Shown in pieces: positions 12,488 to 23,330 of a stretch of 64,000 nucleotides of DNA (within the stretch, counting starts at the first letter, position 1; each line of letters starts with the position of its first letter). The translations under genes were made by a program, and so were the position numbers. This DNA comes from Corylus avellana (lineage: Eukaryota > Streptophyta > Magnoliopsida > Fagales > Betulaceae). The notes under the pieces were generated by a model that was given only the letters and a program-made list of their open reading frames with translations, did no database searches and had not been told where the DNA came from. The DNA lies in assembly GCF_901000735.1 (NCBI RefSeq), contig NC_081541.1, positions 35,110,060 to 35,174,059 of the forward strand. The letters run 5' to 3'.

Positions 12488-14442
12488 ACTTGGAAGTTGT
12501 AGGCGCATAAATACAACAGGTGTACAGCTCTAACATAAGCCCATGCTTAGTTCAATGAGATCGATCATTTCTGGATCATAATACCCAAGAACTTCCACCT
12601 TTTTGACATTCTTCTCCGTTCTGACTTGGGCTTTATAAATATTTTGATATTCTCGAAGAGAAACTTGAAGATACCTATGCCTATATCTTTCCTTTCCTCT
12701 TCGAAATTCCAACAATGTATATAGCCTTTTATTGGGCTTTCCTGGGCAATAGATATGTAAATTTCTACCTGAGACTTGAGGGAGGAACCCTCTTATACAT
12801 CTTCTCAGATTTCTTGATATTTTTGGATGTCGGAAGTAAAGGTAACTTTGCTAAATCTGATTGTTATCTGCTTAGTTTAATGCTGTGTTCTTCCTGGTAG
12901 GTTTGCTTTGTTTTATTTCCCCTCTCCCATTTATGCTGATTAATGGGAATGAATCAGTTTGCTTTTATGGATTATCTTGGATCTATTGTATGATTCTGTG
13001 TTGAACTGCTTTTTCAGGGCTAGTGGTAGGAGTTTTAGCCATCTGAGGCAGATTAGGTTATATATTTTTGAAGAGTTGTGATCCTATTTGTTTCTTGTCT
13101 GTTCCACATACATAGGTGAATGAAGCCTCTTGGATTTTGCATCCTGTGTATTTCATAGCTGGGTACTGTATTTCGCAGCAATCTCTGATCATCTGTATTA
13201 AGGAGCATGCATATAAACCCAAAGAGTTTCTTATTCACCTTGTGCATGTTATGGTCAAGTAATTGGTTAACTGGAGCACATTGCCACTATCTTGAGTCCA
13301 TCTTTAACTCTTATTGACCACCATCTAGATCCTCTCCATTTCAAGAAATTTCCCGATCAAGATTTAATGTTGTTATATTTAATAGTGTATATAATGCTAT
13401 CTCATATAAATATTTTAAATGGTGTGTCAACATATTTGTGTCCATTGTGCGCGCTATTTAGCTCCAAAGATGCAGGATTCTGTTCTTATTTTAATGAGTA
13501 CAATTCACACGTTTACTATTTGCATAAAATGAAACGGGGTTTTAGTGAAGCCAAAATTTTCCCTCTAATGACAATACTGACGGTAGCAGCGTAAGAGAGC
13601 GTGTAATACAAACTGGTTCCATCCTTGCACAACCTCATTTCAAAACCATATAAGCTTGTATGTATATAGCCTCATCGACAAGACAAGCCAATCTCTACAT
13701 ACTAAACTTAATTCCGTAGCAGATATAACACACACCATACTAAAAGGAATTTAGCATATCATCAAGGTTAGAAAACCAATGAACAACATTTAAATAATAG
13801 CAAATGAAAAAAGACATTCATTTTATAACTAGTAGAAAATTAGGGAGAGCTCTTTCCCACTATCGAAAGGGATACACGGATGGGGTTGAGGGGATATGAA
13901 AATGCAGCCAGAGAAATTTCTTGTTGCAGCCCATTTTGCCGAATTGGGTGAAGTGTATCTTCATAGCTTTCCAATCACAGAGTTGGGAGATGATGGGAAA
14001 GATCTTCTAATCAGACATTTCCAAAGAAAGCTTGCATTTGGAATTCCAGGCATTGAGAGTGAGATTCTTGGATTTCTGCTAGGAGAAATCCCACCAAAAG
14101 TTTTTGAAGTGCTTGTCTAGCAAGCTACAAAAGGAAGCTAATCAGAGGATGGTTGCTGCAACAGATTGGATAAGGACCCGCTTGAAAGAGGGTTTTCGCC
14201 TTCCATCCTTAATTTTGCTCTGGACTTCATCAATGGTTTCTTGAAATACAGGCTGCAGCCTCTTAGATTTGTCAAAGAGGATAAGCAGCCCCAGATACTT
14301 AGCATTACACGGGGGGGTCTCATTAGGCAGAGAAAAAAAAGGCAACCACATAAAAAGTAGTTCCAGGAAATGAATCAAAAAGTTGCACAAAACTATAAAA
14401 ACTCATTAAAGATGAACTGAAAAACAGAAATCATAGTCCTTC
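12488..14442. other. 3' flanks of ARI and CBF5, no gene supported
   Basis: The first few hundred bases are probably ARI 3' UTR, and the last hundred probably the CBF5 3' UTR on the other strand. Open frames at 13292-13594 and 13896-14120 show no recognisable motif, no convincing splice context and no known family, so I do not call them. The rest is AT-rich. Confidence 0.45.
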
Positions 14443-16173
14443 CTATTCATTCTCAGCATCTTTATTCTTCTTTTTCTTCTTCTTCTTCTTCTTCTCGCTA
14501 GTATCAGCCTCACCATTATCTGCACCATTAGCAACGCTGGCGGGCGATGCAGCACCACCATCCTCGGCCTTTTTGCTCTTTTTCTTCTTCTTCTCAGACT
14601 TCTCTGCTTCAGGTGAACCAGCTTCAACCTTAACTTTATGCTTCTTCTCCTTCTCAGCCTTCTCGTGACCTAATGACTCCGCATTACCATCCTCTTTGTC
14701 CTTCTTTTTCTTTTTCTTCTCCTTCTTTTCAACATCAACATCAACCTCCACATCATCTTCCTTCTGCTTCTTAACCTTCACGCTCGCTTCCTTCTCAACT
14801 CCTTGGACTTCATCCAGCTTCCGCTTACGCCCCTCCCCATCTTCATTCCTCTGTTTCTTCTCCTTCACTGAAGCCGGCTCAGTGGCAGCTGCAAGGCTTG
14901 CAACCACAGAATCCCCACCAGTTGGTAAAACCAGATTCCTAGCCCATTCTTGAGGGGTATTCTCATTCGGCTTTCCATGCTTATCCAACTTCCCCTCTGC
15001 TATCAATTTCTTCTTCATTGACGCCCTCGGCCCCAATCCCCACTTCCTTGGGTACATATCCCTGTCCATCACCACTCTCTTAATCCTCGCCACAACGCCA
15101 TGATCACAAGTTGCCATCACCGCAGTCGTCATCTCCGCAATTCCCAGCGCAATTGCTTCTCCTTTGGTAGTCATTAGCACAATCTCCTCCCCAACCTCGA
15201 TATCATTCTCAAACCTTAACAACCCCGGAACCATCAACTTGGCACCATAACAAATAGCATTCACAGCCGAATCCTTCACTACCAACCTCTTATAACTGGT
15301 TAAAATCACTTCGAGCGGCATAATCACCCTCCTCAAATAACTCTCATCCCTGTAATTATCATAAATCCATTGCCCATCCAACACGTCGTGCATCGTAACC
15401 ATGTTATCTTTCTCGCCCAAAATCCCAGACCTCACCCTCCTCAGCTCCTGCATATGCCCTCCAACCCCAAGAATCAGACCCAAATGCACACACAACGTCC
15501 TCACATAAGTCCCTGCCTCACAAGAAATCCAGAAAACAACCAAATGCTTATCTGCGTCATACTCAAGAAGCTTACTTTCATATATAGTCCTAATCCTAAG
15601 CTGCCTCTTCACCGCGGAAATCAAGGGCGGCCTCTGAAACACAGCCCCAGTGAGCGTTTCCAGCGCCCGAGCCACCTTGGACACATCGGGCACCGCAGAA
15701 TGCAGCCTAGCAATACAGACATACTCTTTCCCAGCACCCTGTTGTGATTTCACGAGCCTGGTGGCTCGATCAATGCACACAATCAGGTTCCCGGTGACTT
15801 TTGGATCGAGGGTACCACTGTGACCCGTTTTCTCGACCTTGAGGATCCGTTTGATCCAGGCAACGACCTCATGGGAAGATGGGTTAGCGGGCTTGTCGAG
15901 GTTGATAATACCGTACTTGATGTACTGCTCAAGTGGGCGCTTGAGAGGGGAATAACCTGAGGGGAGAGGGGTGTAGTGTCCGGTTCGCACGTTGAGGCGG
16001 TCGTAGTTCTTGAGAAGGATCGGCCACTGAGAGGTGTCGATGGAGGGGACGAAGCTCTGGGGCTTGATCATGAAGTCCCCAGAGTCCTTCTGGGTTGGCT
16101 CGAGTGGCTCATCTTTGGAGAGCTGGTGCTTCTTCTTTTTCTTCTCTGAACGAGAGAACTCGACTTCGGACAT
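14443..16173 (-). CDS. CBF5: H/ACA snoRNP pseudouridine synthase CBF5/NAP57 (dyskerin), intronless
   Basis: One uninterrupted frame encodes 576 residues. The TruB-type catalytic domain follows a basic N-terminus and a dyskerin N-terminal segment ([19 protein letters not shown]). The catalytic aspartate is Asp123 in [14 protein letters not shown], and later motifs include [10 protein letters not shown] and [19 protein letters not shown]-binding domain spans about 296-370. From about 430 the protein becomes a lysine and glutamate tail with repeated KKKKK blocks, a nucleolar-localisation type sequence. CBF5 is the catalytic subunit of H/ACA RNPs with NHP2, NOP10 and GAR1. It pseudouridylates rRNA and snRNA in the nucleolus and Cajal bodies and binds telomerase RNP. 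Arabidopsis NAP57 is also intronless, so the single exon is normal and not a retrocopy sign. The start is the first ATG, in the expected N-terminal context. Confidence 0.97.
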   Translation of the reverse strand: MSEVEFSRSEKKKKKHQLSKDEPLEPTQKDSGDFMIKPQSFVPSIDTSQWPILLKNYDRLNVRTGHYTPLPSGYSPLKRPLEQYIKYGIINLDKPANPSSHEVVAWIKRILKVEKTGHSGTLDPKVTGNLIVCIDRATRLVKSQQGAGKEYVCIARLHSAVPDVSKVARALETLTGAVFQRPPLISAVKRQLRIRTIYESKLLEYDADKHLVVFWISCEAGTYVRTLCVHLGLILGVGGHMQELRRVRSGILGEKDNMVTMHDVLDGQWIYDNYRDESYLRRVIMPLEVILTSYKRLVVKDSAVNAICYGAKLMVPGLLRFENDIEVGEEIVLMTTKGEAIALGIAEMTTAVMATCDHGVVARIKRVVMDRDMYPRKWGLGPRASMKKKLIAEGKLDKHGKPNENTPQEWARNLVLPTGGDSVVASLAAATEPASVKEKKQRNEDGEGRKRKLDEVQGVEKEASVKVKKQKEDDVEVDVDVEKKEKKKKKKDKEDGNAESLGHEKAEKEKKHKVKVEAGSPEAEKSEKKKKKSKKAEDGGAASPASVANGADNGEADTSEKKKKKKKKKNKDAENE

Positions 16174-16303
16174 GGCTATGGGTTCGGTGGTGGACGTAAT
16201 GGAGGAGTAGCGGAGGTGAAGGGTGGACCAACGCTAAAATGTGGCGGAGAGATGGAGAGGCTGTATAGAGAGATATTAAACGGCGTGGAGGATGAGACGA
16301 GAT

Positions 16304-16332
16304 TTAGGGTTTGGGGTTTCAAATTAGGGTTT
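16304..16332 (-). promoter_or_regulatory. Two telo boxes upstream of CBF5
   Basis: TTAGGGTTT occurs at 16304-16312 and again at 16324-16332, reading AAACCCTAA on the CBF5 strand, 130-160 bases before its ATG. Telo boxes near the transcription start are typical of plant ribosome-biogenesis and nucleolar protein genes. The role is inferred. Confidence 0.6.
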
Positions 16333-16430
16333 AAAGGCATGGAGCATGGAGGGGATGCAGTGATTACGTGGCAAGATCGGAGGTACTTTAGAATTTAGAA
16401 TGTAGATAGTGCTTGGGTCGGGTTGAAGTG

Positions 16431-16770
16431 TCAGCAATGGGTTGTTGGGCTATAGCCCATTTGTGATAAAGATTTAGCTCTTAAGCCTTTTAGAGGATTT
16501 TCATTGGGCTTACTATTATGGCTAGGAAATGAGTCCAGATCCTGAAGGGTGTCTTTGATGATTGATTCAATATGCCAACCAGCTATAACTTTTGGGTTGT
16601 TTATAGCCATGATAATAACAGCATAATCTTCTTCCAAGATGAGTCTTTAAGATTCCCATGGAGAGTGCAAGTCTAGTGGCCAAAAGTGATGCATGAGCTT
16701 CACCTAAATTGTTTTTTCTAAGCATAATTGGGAAAGGTTTCATGGAATAAAAAACCGAAAAGGTGATGGG
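16431..16770 (-). pseudogene. RNase H-like (RVT_3) fragment of an old LINE
   Basis: Two overlapping minus-strand frames read GEAHASLLATRLALSMGI and then VIIMAINNPKVIAGWHIES, followed by IIKDTLQDLDSF. Together they match the plant retroelement RNase H pattern (AEA..AL..A...GI...DS..VI.AINNP....W.I..I..D). A frameshift separates the two parts near 16640, and the upstream half of the domain is missing. It is a relic with no intact frame. It lies directly upstream of CBF5 and is interrupted by the insertion described at 16712-17621. Confidence 0.6.
16446..16510 (-). promoter_or_regulatory. Site II (TGGGCT/AGCCCA) cluster upstream of CBF5
   Basis: TGGGCT lies at 16446-16451, its complement AGCCCA at 16454-16459, and another TGGGCT at 16505-16510. 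Site II elements bind TCP factors and often act together with telo boxes. This cluster overlaps a decayed retroelement coding fragment, so it may be chance or a recruited sequence. Confidence 0.4.
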
Positions 16771-17621
16771 CTCCTCAATAAAAGATCCAATACAGAAATA
16801 CAATGTAGAAATTATAAACAAATAATAAAAAAAATTGAGCCAAAAAATTATTGGGTCATGTGCATGGCCGTATAAAGCACTAAGCCACTAACCAAACCAA
16901 AAGGGAAACTGAAAGGGGTGCGAACTTCGAAAGGTCACTCAACCCTTTCCAAACCCATGCTAAGAAATTGCAACAACTGCTAGAAGAAGGTTGTTGAGAA
17001 AGAGACACTGCATTAACCAAACATGATCCATAGAAGTAGAGGGATGAACCTCCTGTTATAGAAATCTCCACCAAAAAAACAAAATCAACAAAATGTACCA
17101 AGAAACTAAAAACCATGTAGCATACACAGACAAGATGAAACAAATATATATATATATATATATAAAACTCCAACAAACAACATCAATGGCTGAGGAAGGT
17201 GGCAACGGGAGGTGCATAAAGGGTTTTGGCGGCCGTGTGAGGATTGTGCGATGGATGTATCATGTATCATGTGGGAACCACATGGCAGTTAGTGGTTGTC
17301 GAAAGGCGGCAAGAGGAAAAAAGTGAAGAGTAATGATGTCGAGGAACACAGTGGTGAGACAAGTCGATGGAGATGATAGATGAAGTGTGACAGATCAAGC
17401 ATGGAGAAAGTTGGATCTAAAATCCATGTAAATCTGAGAATGGCATGGCAATAGAGAGCAACAATCTAGAGGTGGAGGAAGGGTGAAATCTGGTTTTTGT
17501 GGAGGAAAAGGAATTTGCAAACACAAAAAGACCAAGTGAAGAGAAAGGCAACAAGGAGGAGGAACGGAGGAGGAGCTTCTCTCTTTCAGGCTCATATGGC
17601 AGTTGAGCTTCACCTAAATTG
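16712..17621 (-). mobile_element. Retroposed insertion with 18 bp target duplication
   Basis: The 18 base sequence TGAGCTTCACCTAAATTG occurs at 16694-16711 and again at 17604-17621. Between the copies, the plus strand begins with a T-run (16712-16717), so on the minus strand the insert ends in a short A-tail next to the repeat. Long direct repeats and an A-tail fit L1-mediated insertion of a minus-strand transcript of about 890 bases. Its 5' part (17400-17600) is CT-rich like a leader. A TA microsatellite lies at about 17147-17162. No family was recognised; open frames inside have no known motif. Confidence 0.55.
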
Positions 17622-17627
17622 ACTTAT

Positions 17628-17765
17628 GTAGAATTCAATTTAAGAGTAATGCTAGTATTCATACTCATTTATTACATCTATTTTACTCTAGTTTATATGA
17701 CATATATGAAGTGTACTAAATTGATGTAAAAAGTATCATTATTCTTATATTGAATTCTATTAGGA
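17628..17765. mobile_element. Small MITE
   Basis: The left arm 'tagaattcaatttaagagtaatg' region and the reverse complement of the right arm 'tagaattcaatataagaataatg' are near-identical inverted repeats, and similarity continues inward ('acatc' on both arms). Length is about 135 bases with no coding capacity. It lies next to the retroposed insertion. The remaining sequence to 18235 is AT-rich upstream DNA of the TOD1 gene. Confidence 0.55.
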
Positions 17766-18235
17766 GTTCAATATAGGAACAATGCATATAAAAATCATAT
17801 ATTTAGTTAATCCTATAAAAAATACATAAAAAATCACAAATTCTAAAGATGCATGTTAATTCAATAAATTGGGTAGAAGTAATTTCTTCAAACTCAATTT
17901 CAAGTTTAAAATTTGTAAAGAACACACTATAATCCCACGAGTTTGACTTGCTTTTATTCATTAAAGATCTTTTTATAATTGTCTCTAGTAAAAAATAATT
18001 AGAGTCTTCACCTTTTATTTTTTCACATGAAATATTAAAGGCAAGCCCAATTCTAATCCGACTATGTGACCCGAGAACAATACCATCTCACTATCCAAAC
18101 AGGCTCCAAACTAAGGCAAATGAGAAAACGACGGCGTTCAAAGAACAATCCTTTCCAGCAATCGGCCAATCACAAACCATCTGTTCACGAAGACCTCCAT
18201 GACCGTTGTCTCCCGCCACCGCCATTGTCGTCCTC

Positions 18236-21201
18236 ATGTTCAACCACCACACCATATCGATCACAGTCTCGGACGAAGAGTCCGACGACCGGTCTCGGCT
18301 CCTCCGGGCCCTGCGAAAGCGCCGGAAACGGCAATCCATAAGCTTTCGTAGCAAGACGAAGAGCGAGCTCCTCCTCAGGGTGCTGAGGAAAGTTCTCAGA
18401 TGGTGGGTTCTCATTCTGTTCGTTCCTGCCATTGGGTTGCTCCTCTTAGAGGTGTCGAGGGTTTTGGGGAAAGATCCGGGTCCGGACCCGGATTCGGCGG
18501 CGAAATCGGTATCGGGTTTCGGGCGGAAGAGTTCGGTAGGGAACCTGGACCGGTTGGACCCGAGGACGCGTGTGGTTCACAGAGTCAGAGAGCGTAAGTT
18601 TGGGCTGGTGGCTTTTGTCGATTTTTGAGAACTGAATTTGGTCCGTTTGGTTGGTCAGAAAATTTGGGGAAAAAAAAGAAAATTAAGGTTTGGAAAAGTA
18701 GAGAATTTGGCGCGAGAATGGTCTGCATTTTCTTGGCAACCAAACGGGGCAATTAAAGAATTAATGGGCAAATTGGTTATTACCTTTTAGTTACTATGTT
18801 CAACAAGGAAAGATGCTTTTTGTTGTTGTTGTGGTGTAGTGCATATGTAGTTTCAATTGGTTGGGTGTGCTATAAGAGTTTCAAGCAGTTCAATTTAAGT
18901 AAATTTTTTTTAATGCTTTAATTTTTTGTTATATCAGGTTGCTTAAAGATTTTGCCACCAGAAGAGCTTGAACATCTGGAAATTCCTTCAGTTGAAACTC
19001 CAAATTTTCCTGTTAATAGAGTTGTGTATATATCAGAGACTGATGGAGCTGACATTCATAACAACACTAGCCTCCTACAGCAGCATACTAATGCTACCAG
19101 ATTTAATTTGTTTACCGGATACCAAACAATTCAAGAGAGAGAGGGGAGTTATAAGGTTATAACTTGATATTGCCCTTTTAATATTGGTATAGAGTTAATA
19201 TGTTTGCTTTTTCAAAAAAAGAAAAAGAAAAAGAATTAATATGTTTGCCATCTCAATGCTGTAAAATATACCGTGTTGGATTTATGTTTACAATAGAAGC
19301 AAATTTTGACGCGAATAATTGCTTTCTCTGTATTTCAAAAGTTTTGCTGCTTTATGTGCTTGGTTTCACCAAGATTTGTTGCTTGCCCAGTTTGTTGTAT
19401 TGGTCATAGTGTGTAAATGAATTTTTCAGGTGAACCAAACTGCTGTGGTGCATTGTGGGTTCTACAGTGAAAATGGGGGGTTTAAGATTTCTGACGAGGA
19501 CAAGAGGTACATGGAAAGTTGTAAAGTTGTGGTGTCTACCTGTGCATTTGGTGGTGGAGATGATCTATATCAACCGATTGGAATGTCGGAGTCATCACTT
19601 AGAAAGGTTGTTACCCTGAATGAAAAAGTTAGACATGTATTAGTTTGGAGTTTGTTTTTACCTACATGTTTAACTGTATGCTTTGGCATGCAGGTTTGCT
19701 ATGTGGCATTTTGGGATGAAATTACTCTCAGAACTCAAGAGTCAGATGGGCATAGGATTGGTGAGGACCATATGATTGGTAAATGGCGAATTGTGGTTGT
19801 TAAGCAGCTCCCATTTGTGGACCAACGGTTGAATGGTAAAATCCCAAAGGTAATAAAAGGTGCAAAACTTCCTTTCTTTTTTGAGAGATGCTTTCCCAAT
19901 GAACTCCATAAGATTATATTGTTTATCCCTTACTTATTGGGACAATACCTCTCAATACGTAACTCGTTTGAGGCCATTAACTCGTTATGTTGCATTTCTT
20001 TTGCGTGCTTGTATTTCCACATAGATTTTGGATGCCTTATGATGTTTTCTCTTTTTTCATGATAATGACTCCTGGTGCTTTGCGCATGAGTCTCGGATCT
20101 AAGATACATATCCATTATCTTAAGCAGCTACATGCTGTCCACTGAAACATAAAACCCTAATGTTGAGATTTGTTGAATGGTATCATCTGATAGGCTATGA
20201 ATTTGGCATGGTGGATTATCACTTATTGTGCAGATTATACTTCATTCCTGAAGTTTCATCAGTTACCAATTTGATGTTTATTTGAATTCTTTCAATCTAT
20301 CATTTTCTTGACCTATGCTGGACCTGCCTATGAATGACTTTTAAGTTTTTAGTTGATTAATATTTTTCAATGTTACATAGTAGAGCCTTAAATTTAATGT
20401 CCTTCTGAGAATGTTAAGTTTTTCAAAAATTTCTTGAACCAGATGTTAGGGCATCGGTTATTTCCTCAAGCTAGGTATTCAATTTGGGTGGATTCAAAGT
20501 CTCAATTTCGGAGAGATCCCTTGGGTGTCTTGGAAGCACTTCTTTGGCATACGAATTCTGTTCTAGCGATTTCAGAACATGGAGCTCGCAGTAGCATCTA
20601 TGATGAGGGCAAGGCTGTTGTCAAGAAACACAAAGCCACCCCAGAAGAAGTTGAGATGCAGCTAACTCAGTACCGCCACGATGGTTTTCCTGATGAGAAG
20701 AGGTTCAATGGAAAGAAAGGTGGGCTTCTACTTCAAGTCCTGGTTTTTCTCCTGCCAAGATTATAGACAAAAATAAATCGAAGTTCGCAAGTTATATTGC
20801 TATACCGATATTGTTCGTAATTAATCTTTGTACACAATCTTGCTTCGGTTGCTTCAGGCATTTATTTATATAATAAGCTTTAGCTTCTGTGCTTAATATA
20901 AAAGTTTAGTCTTTTTATTTTTCTGAATGTCACTTCTTATTGGCTGAACGTAGCATTTTTCTATGCAGCTTTAGCTGAAGCTTCTGTTATTGTGAGGGAG
21001 CACACGCCCTTGACAAATCTTTTCATGTGCCTCTGGTTTAATGAGGTGGTTCGTTTTACTTCACGCGACCAACTCAGCTTCCCATATGTGCTGAGGCAGC
21101 TGAGAGTGCTGAAGGATGTAAATATGTTCCCTGTCTGCACTCGTAAGGATCTTGTGAATAGTATGGGCCATACTCGCAAGGCTAGATCTCACACAAATTG
21201 A
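18236..21201 (+). CDS. TOD1: TOD1/MUCI70 family (DUF616) type II membrane protein, 6 exons
   Basis: Exons 18236-18593, 18938-19155, 19430-19606, 19694-19849, 20443-20719 and 20969-21201 join in frame to 472 residues. An acidic then arginine-rich cytosolic N-terminus precedes one membrane segment (about 56-77, WWVLILFVPAIGLLLLEV), as in Golgi type II proteins. The DUF616 domain follows (about 165-470) with VVHCGFYSENGGF, CAFGGGDD, CYVAFWDE, LGHRLFPQARYSIWVDSK and WFNEVVRFTSRDQLSFPYV. Arabidopsis TOD1 was described as an alkaline ceramidase for turgor control in pollen tubes and guard cells; the related MUCI70 acts in cell-wall polysaccharide synthesis. The domain looks like a glycosyltransferase fold with a candidate acidic metal site in WVDSK. 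The start is the first in-frame ATG; the frame is open a little upstream without an ATG. Confidence 0.9.
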
Positions 21202-22859
21202 CCTGTTGATAAGGTTAATTCTTTGATTTTCCTTTGTTTAAGTAGGTTCTACATTTTGATTAATTTGTTGATAAATTTAACTCTTGTATCTTCAATATAT
21301 GAGTTTTCTGGATGAGTTATTTTGTTGTCTTAGGTTGCTGCTTCCTTAATGAAAGAATTCTTTACCAGAAAAGGGAAATTGTTTATCTCATGTTGCTTTT
21401 TTAGATTTTCTTTATGCTTCTGTTTCTTTCCTTTCTTTTTGCCATTATATGGTATTCGCACACTATTTAAGTTTCATATGTTTTTTTCTTGTTACCCTTA
21501 ATTTCCATTTTTTTTCGGCCTTAAGGGGTAGCTCAATCAGTTAAGGATTACGTCTTATAAAGCGGAGGGAACTAGTTTGAATCTCCTTTCTTGGGGTTAT
21601 ATATATAGATATATATATTGCATGTCGATAGTGGGCACCCCATGGTTAGGAAATTATAATAAACACTCAAGCATGTTTGAAATATTTGATTTAGAATCAC
21701 CCCTATGAATAGGTTTATTGTACAGGTATCGCAGTCACAATTTGTTTTGTTAAATGAAATTTAATAGAACAGGCTACATTAGAACTGCGGCCAGTCTTCT
21801 ATTGTAGTTAGAGGTATGAGGTCTTATCTCACAAATGGATGGAGCTAGGAGAGGAGATAAGTCATTGCATAATACAATGCTAATTACTTTACTTTTCCCC
21901 TTGTTCTTGCCCACGATTAACGGAAGTCATCCTCCCCAAATTGAAGATACTCAATAGTTTTTTTTTTTTTTTTTTTGGGTTCTCTTTCTCTCTTTTGTGG
22001 TTTTTTTTGGGGTGGGGGTCCATGACGGGCAGGGTGGTCTAGTGGTTCGACAGAGAGGCAACTAAAAATCCTGAGTGCAAAGGAGCCCTTGCTTGGAAGG
22101 ATGCTTAATAGTAAAAGAGGGGGAAAAAAGGTTGGGGCTGGATGAAGATAGATTTGAGGATGTTCCAAGTATGGCATAGGAGATCTGATCTTCAAATAAA
22201 AAATTGATTTTTTTTTTTATAAGTGACCGAAATAAAAATTTGATTATGTTCATGATACAGCTCTTAACTGTGGAACACTTTCCAGTTAAAATGACCATGC
22301 CTTCCTGCTTGTCTTTGGGTATTGAAGGGTGTGAGACGTTCATTGTTGCTACCTTACATTTGCGGGTAAAGTAATTTGTCAAGTGATTGTGTTGTGCATT
22401 AGGCTTGGCCATATGTGAAAATTTTTATTTTTAACTCAACTAAAAGTTGTGGTCTTCTCTGGTACTCCCAACTCCCAAGGTCTCTAGTTCATTGGACGCA
22501 GTGCCAAAAGGAGACTTTCTGTGCCACCAATTAGTTGTTGGTTCTCTTCCTAAAAAAGAAGTATCAACTGAAGTTCCCCCTGATGTTTGGATGAAGATCC
22601 TGTAACTAAGTTTTAAATAGAGAAGGCAACTCATGCTGACCGTGCCAATCTGGATGTAAGAGCTGAAAATCATGGTAACTCCTGCCCTTCATGCTATTTC
22701 ATTATAAGATATACTGGAGAAAAGTTTTCAATGAAAAGGAGACGTAGGGTTGAGACACTACAAGCAATTTAGTCATTCAGAATTCAAAGTTTTATAACTT
22801 TTGGTAATTATCATATTTGTTGTATAAGTGGCTATTTCTGCCATGTTAATTGAATTTTA
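21202..22859. other. 3' flank of TOD1 and intergenic DNA
   Basis: AT-rich, with a T-run at 21958-21976 and a SINE-like piece (separate entry). A frame on the plus strand around 22480-22600 reads like ordinary protein (VPKGDFLCHQLVVGSLPKKE), but I recognise no family and see no flanking exon, so it is not called. Confidence 0.4.
21519..21650 (+). mobile_element. tRNA-derived SINE-like sequence
   Basis: A polymerase III A box (ggggtagctcaatcagtt, about 21526-21543) and a B box (agtttgaatctcc, about 21571-21583) stand at tRNA-like spacing. They are followed by TA-rich sequence and a non-tRNA tail ending near 'gtgggcacccc'. The acceptor stem and anticodon arm do not fold as a real tRNA, so this is a SINE head rather than a tRNA gene. 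A related A-box fragment lies at 55035-55090, cut by the assembly gap. Confidence 0.55.
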
Positions 22860-23330
22860 ACGGTTCAATGCTCTTGGAACATTAATGTTGACCCGACAAT
22901 TTAGCATTAGACTGCTAGTTGTACCAATCCAAGCCTGTTCGGGCTTCATACCCTGTCAAAGTCATCACATTTGTCATCCTCCTTACGTTTTTACGTGCTC
23001 AAATTGCATATCTGCTCTCCTAGATAATTGATTTGAAACGGTTTGATGCTCTTGGACACTAATATTGGCCTGGAAATTTAGCACTTGACTGCTACTTACG
23101 ATGTTACATGCTCAAATTGCATTTCTGTTCTCCCAGATGATTGATTTGTAACAGTTTGATGCTCTTGGAAAACTAATATTGGCATGGAAATTTGGCATTT
23201 GACTGGTAGTTGTAACATTCTATTTATGTTTGGGGTTCATACCATGTCAAAGTTAACACATTTCTTATCCTACTTGTGTATTTGCATTTTCAAATTGCTT
23301 ACCTGCTCTCAGAGATGGATAATTCGATTT
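22860..23330 (+). repeat. Three-unit imperfect tandem repeat
   Basis: Units begin at 22860 (acggttcaatgctcttgga), 23038 (acggtttgatgctcttgga) and 23151 (acagtttgatgctcttgga). The first and third are about 178 bases and include 'catac.(c/a)tgtcaaagt'; the middle one is about 113 bases and lacks that section. All share 'gctcaaattgc' or similar, followed by 'ctctc'. The units differ by many substitutions, so the array is old. It is intergenic. Confidence 0.75.

Noticed and set aside
13292..14120. Plus-strand open frames of 75-100 codons between ARI and CBF5
   Set aside because: No family motif, no flanking exons, AT-rich context; likely chance frames in 3' UTR and intergenic DNA.
14443..16173. 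CBF5 as a processed retrogene because it has no introns
   Set aside because: The gene is also intronless in Arabidopsis as I recall, the frame is intact, and telo boxes lie upstream; no target duplication or A-tail was seen.
21526..21595. tRNA gene from A and B box matches
   Set aside because: Anticodon and acceptor stems do not form; it fits a SINE head better.
22440..22673. Protein-like frames on both strands near 22.5 kb
   Set aside because: Readable sequence but no recognised family, start or splice partner.
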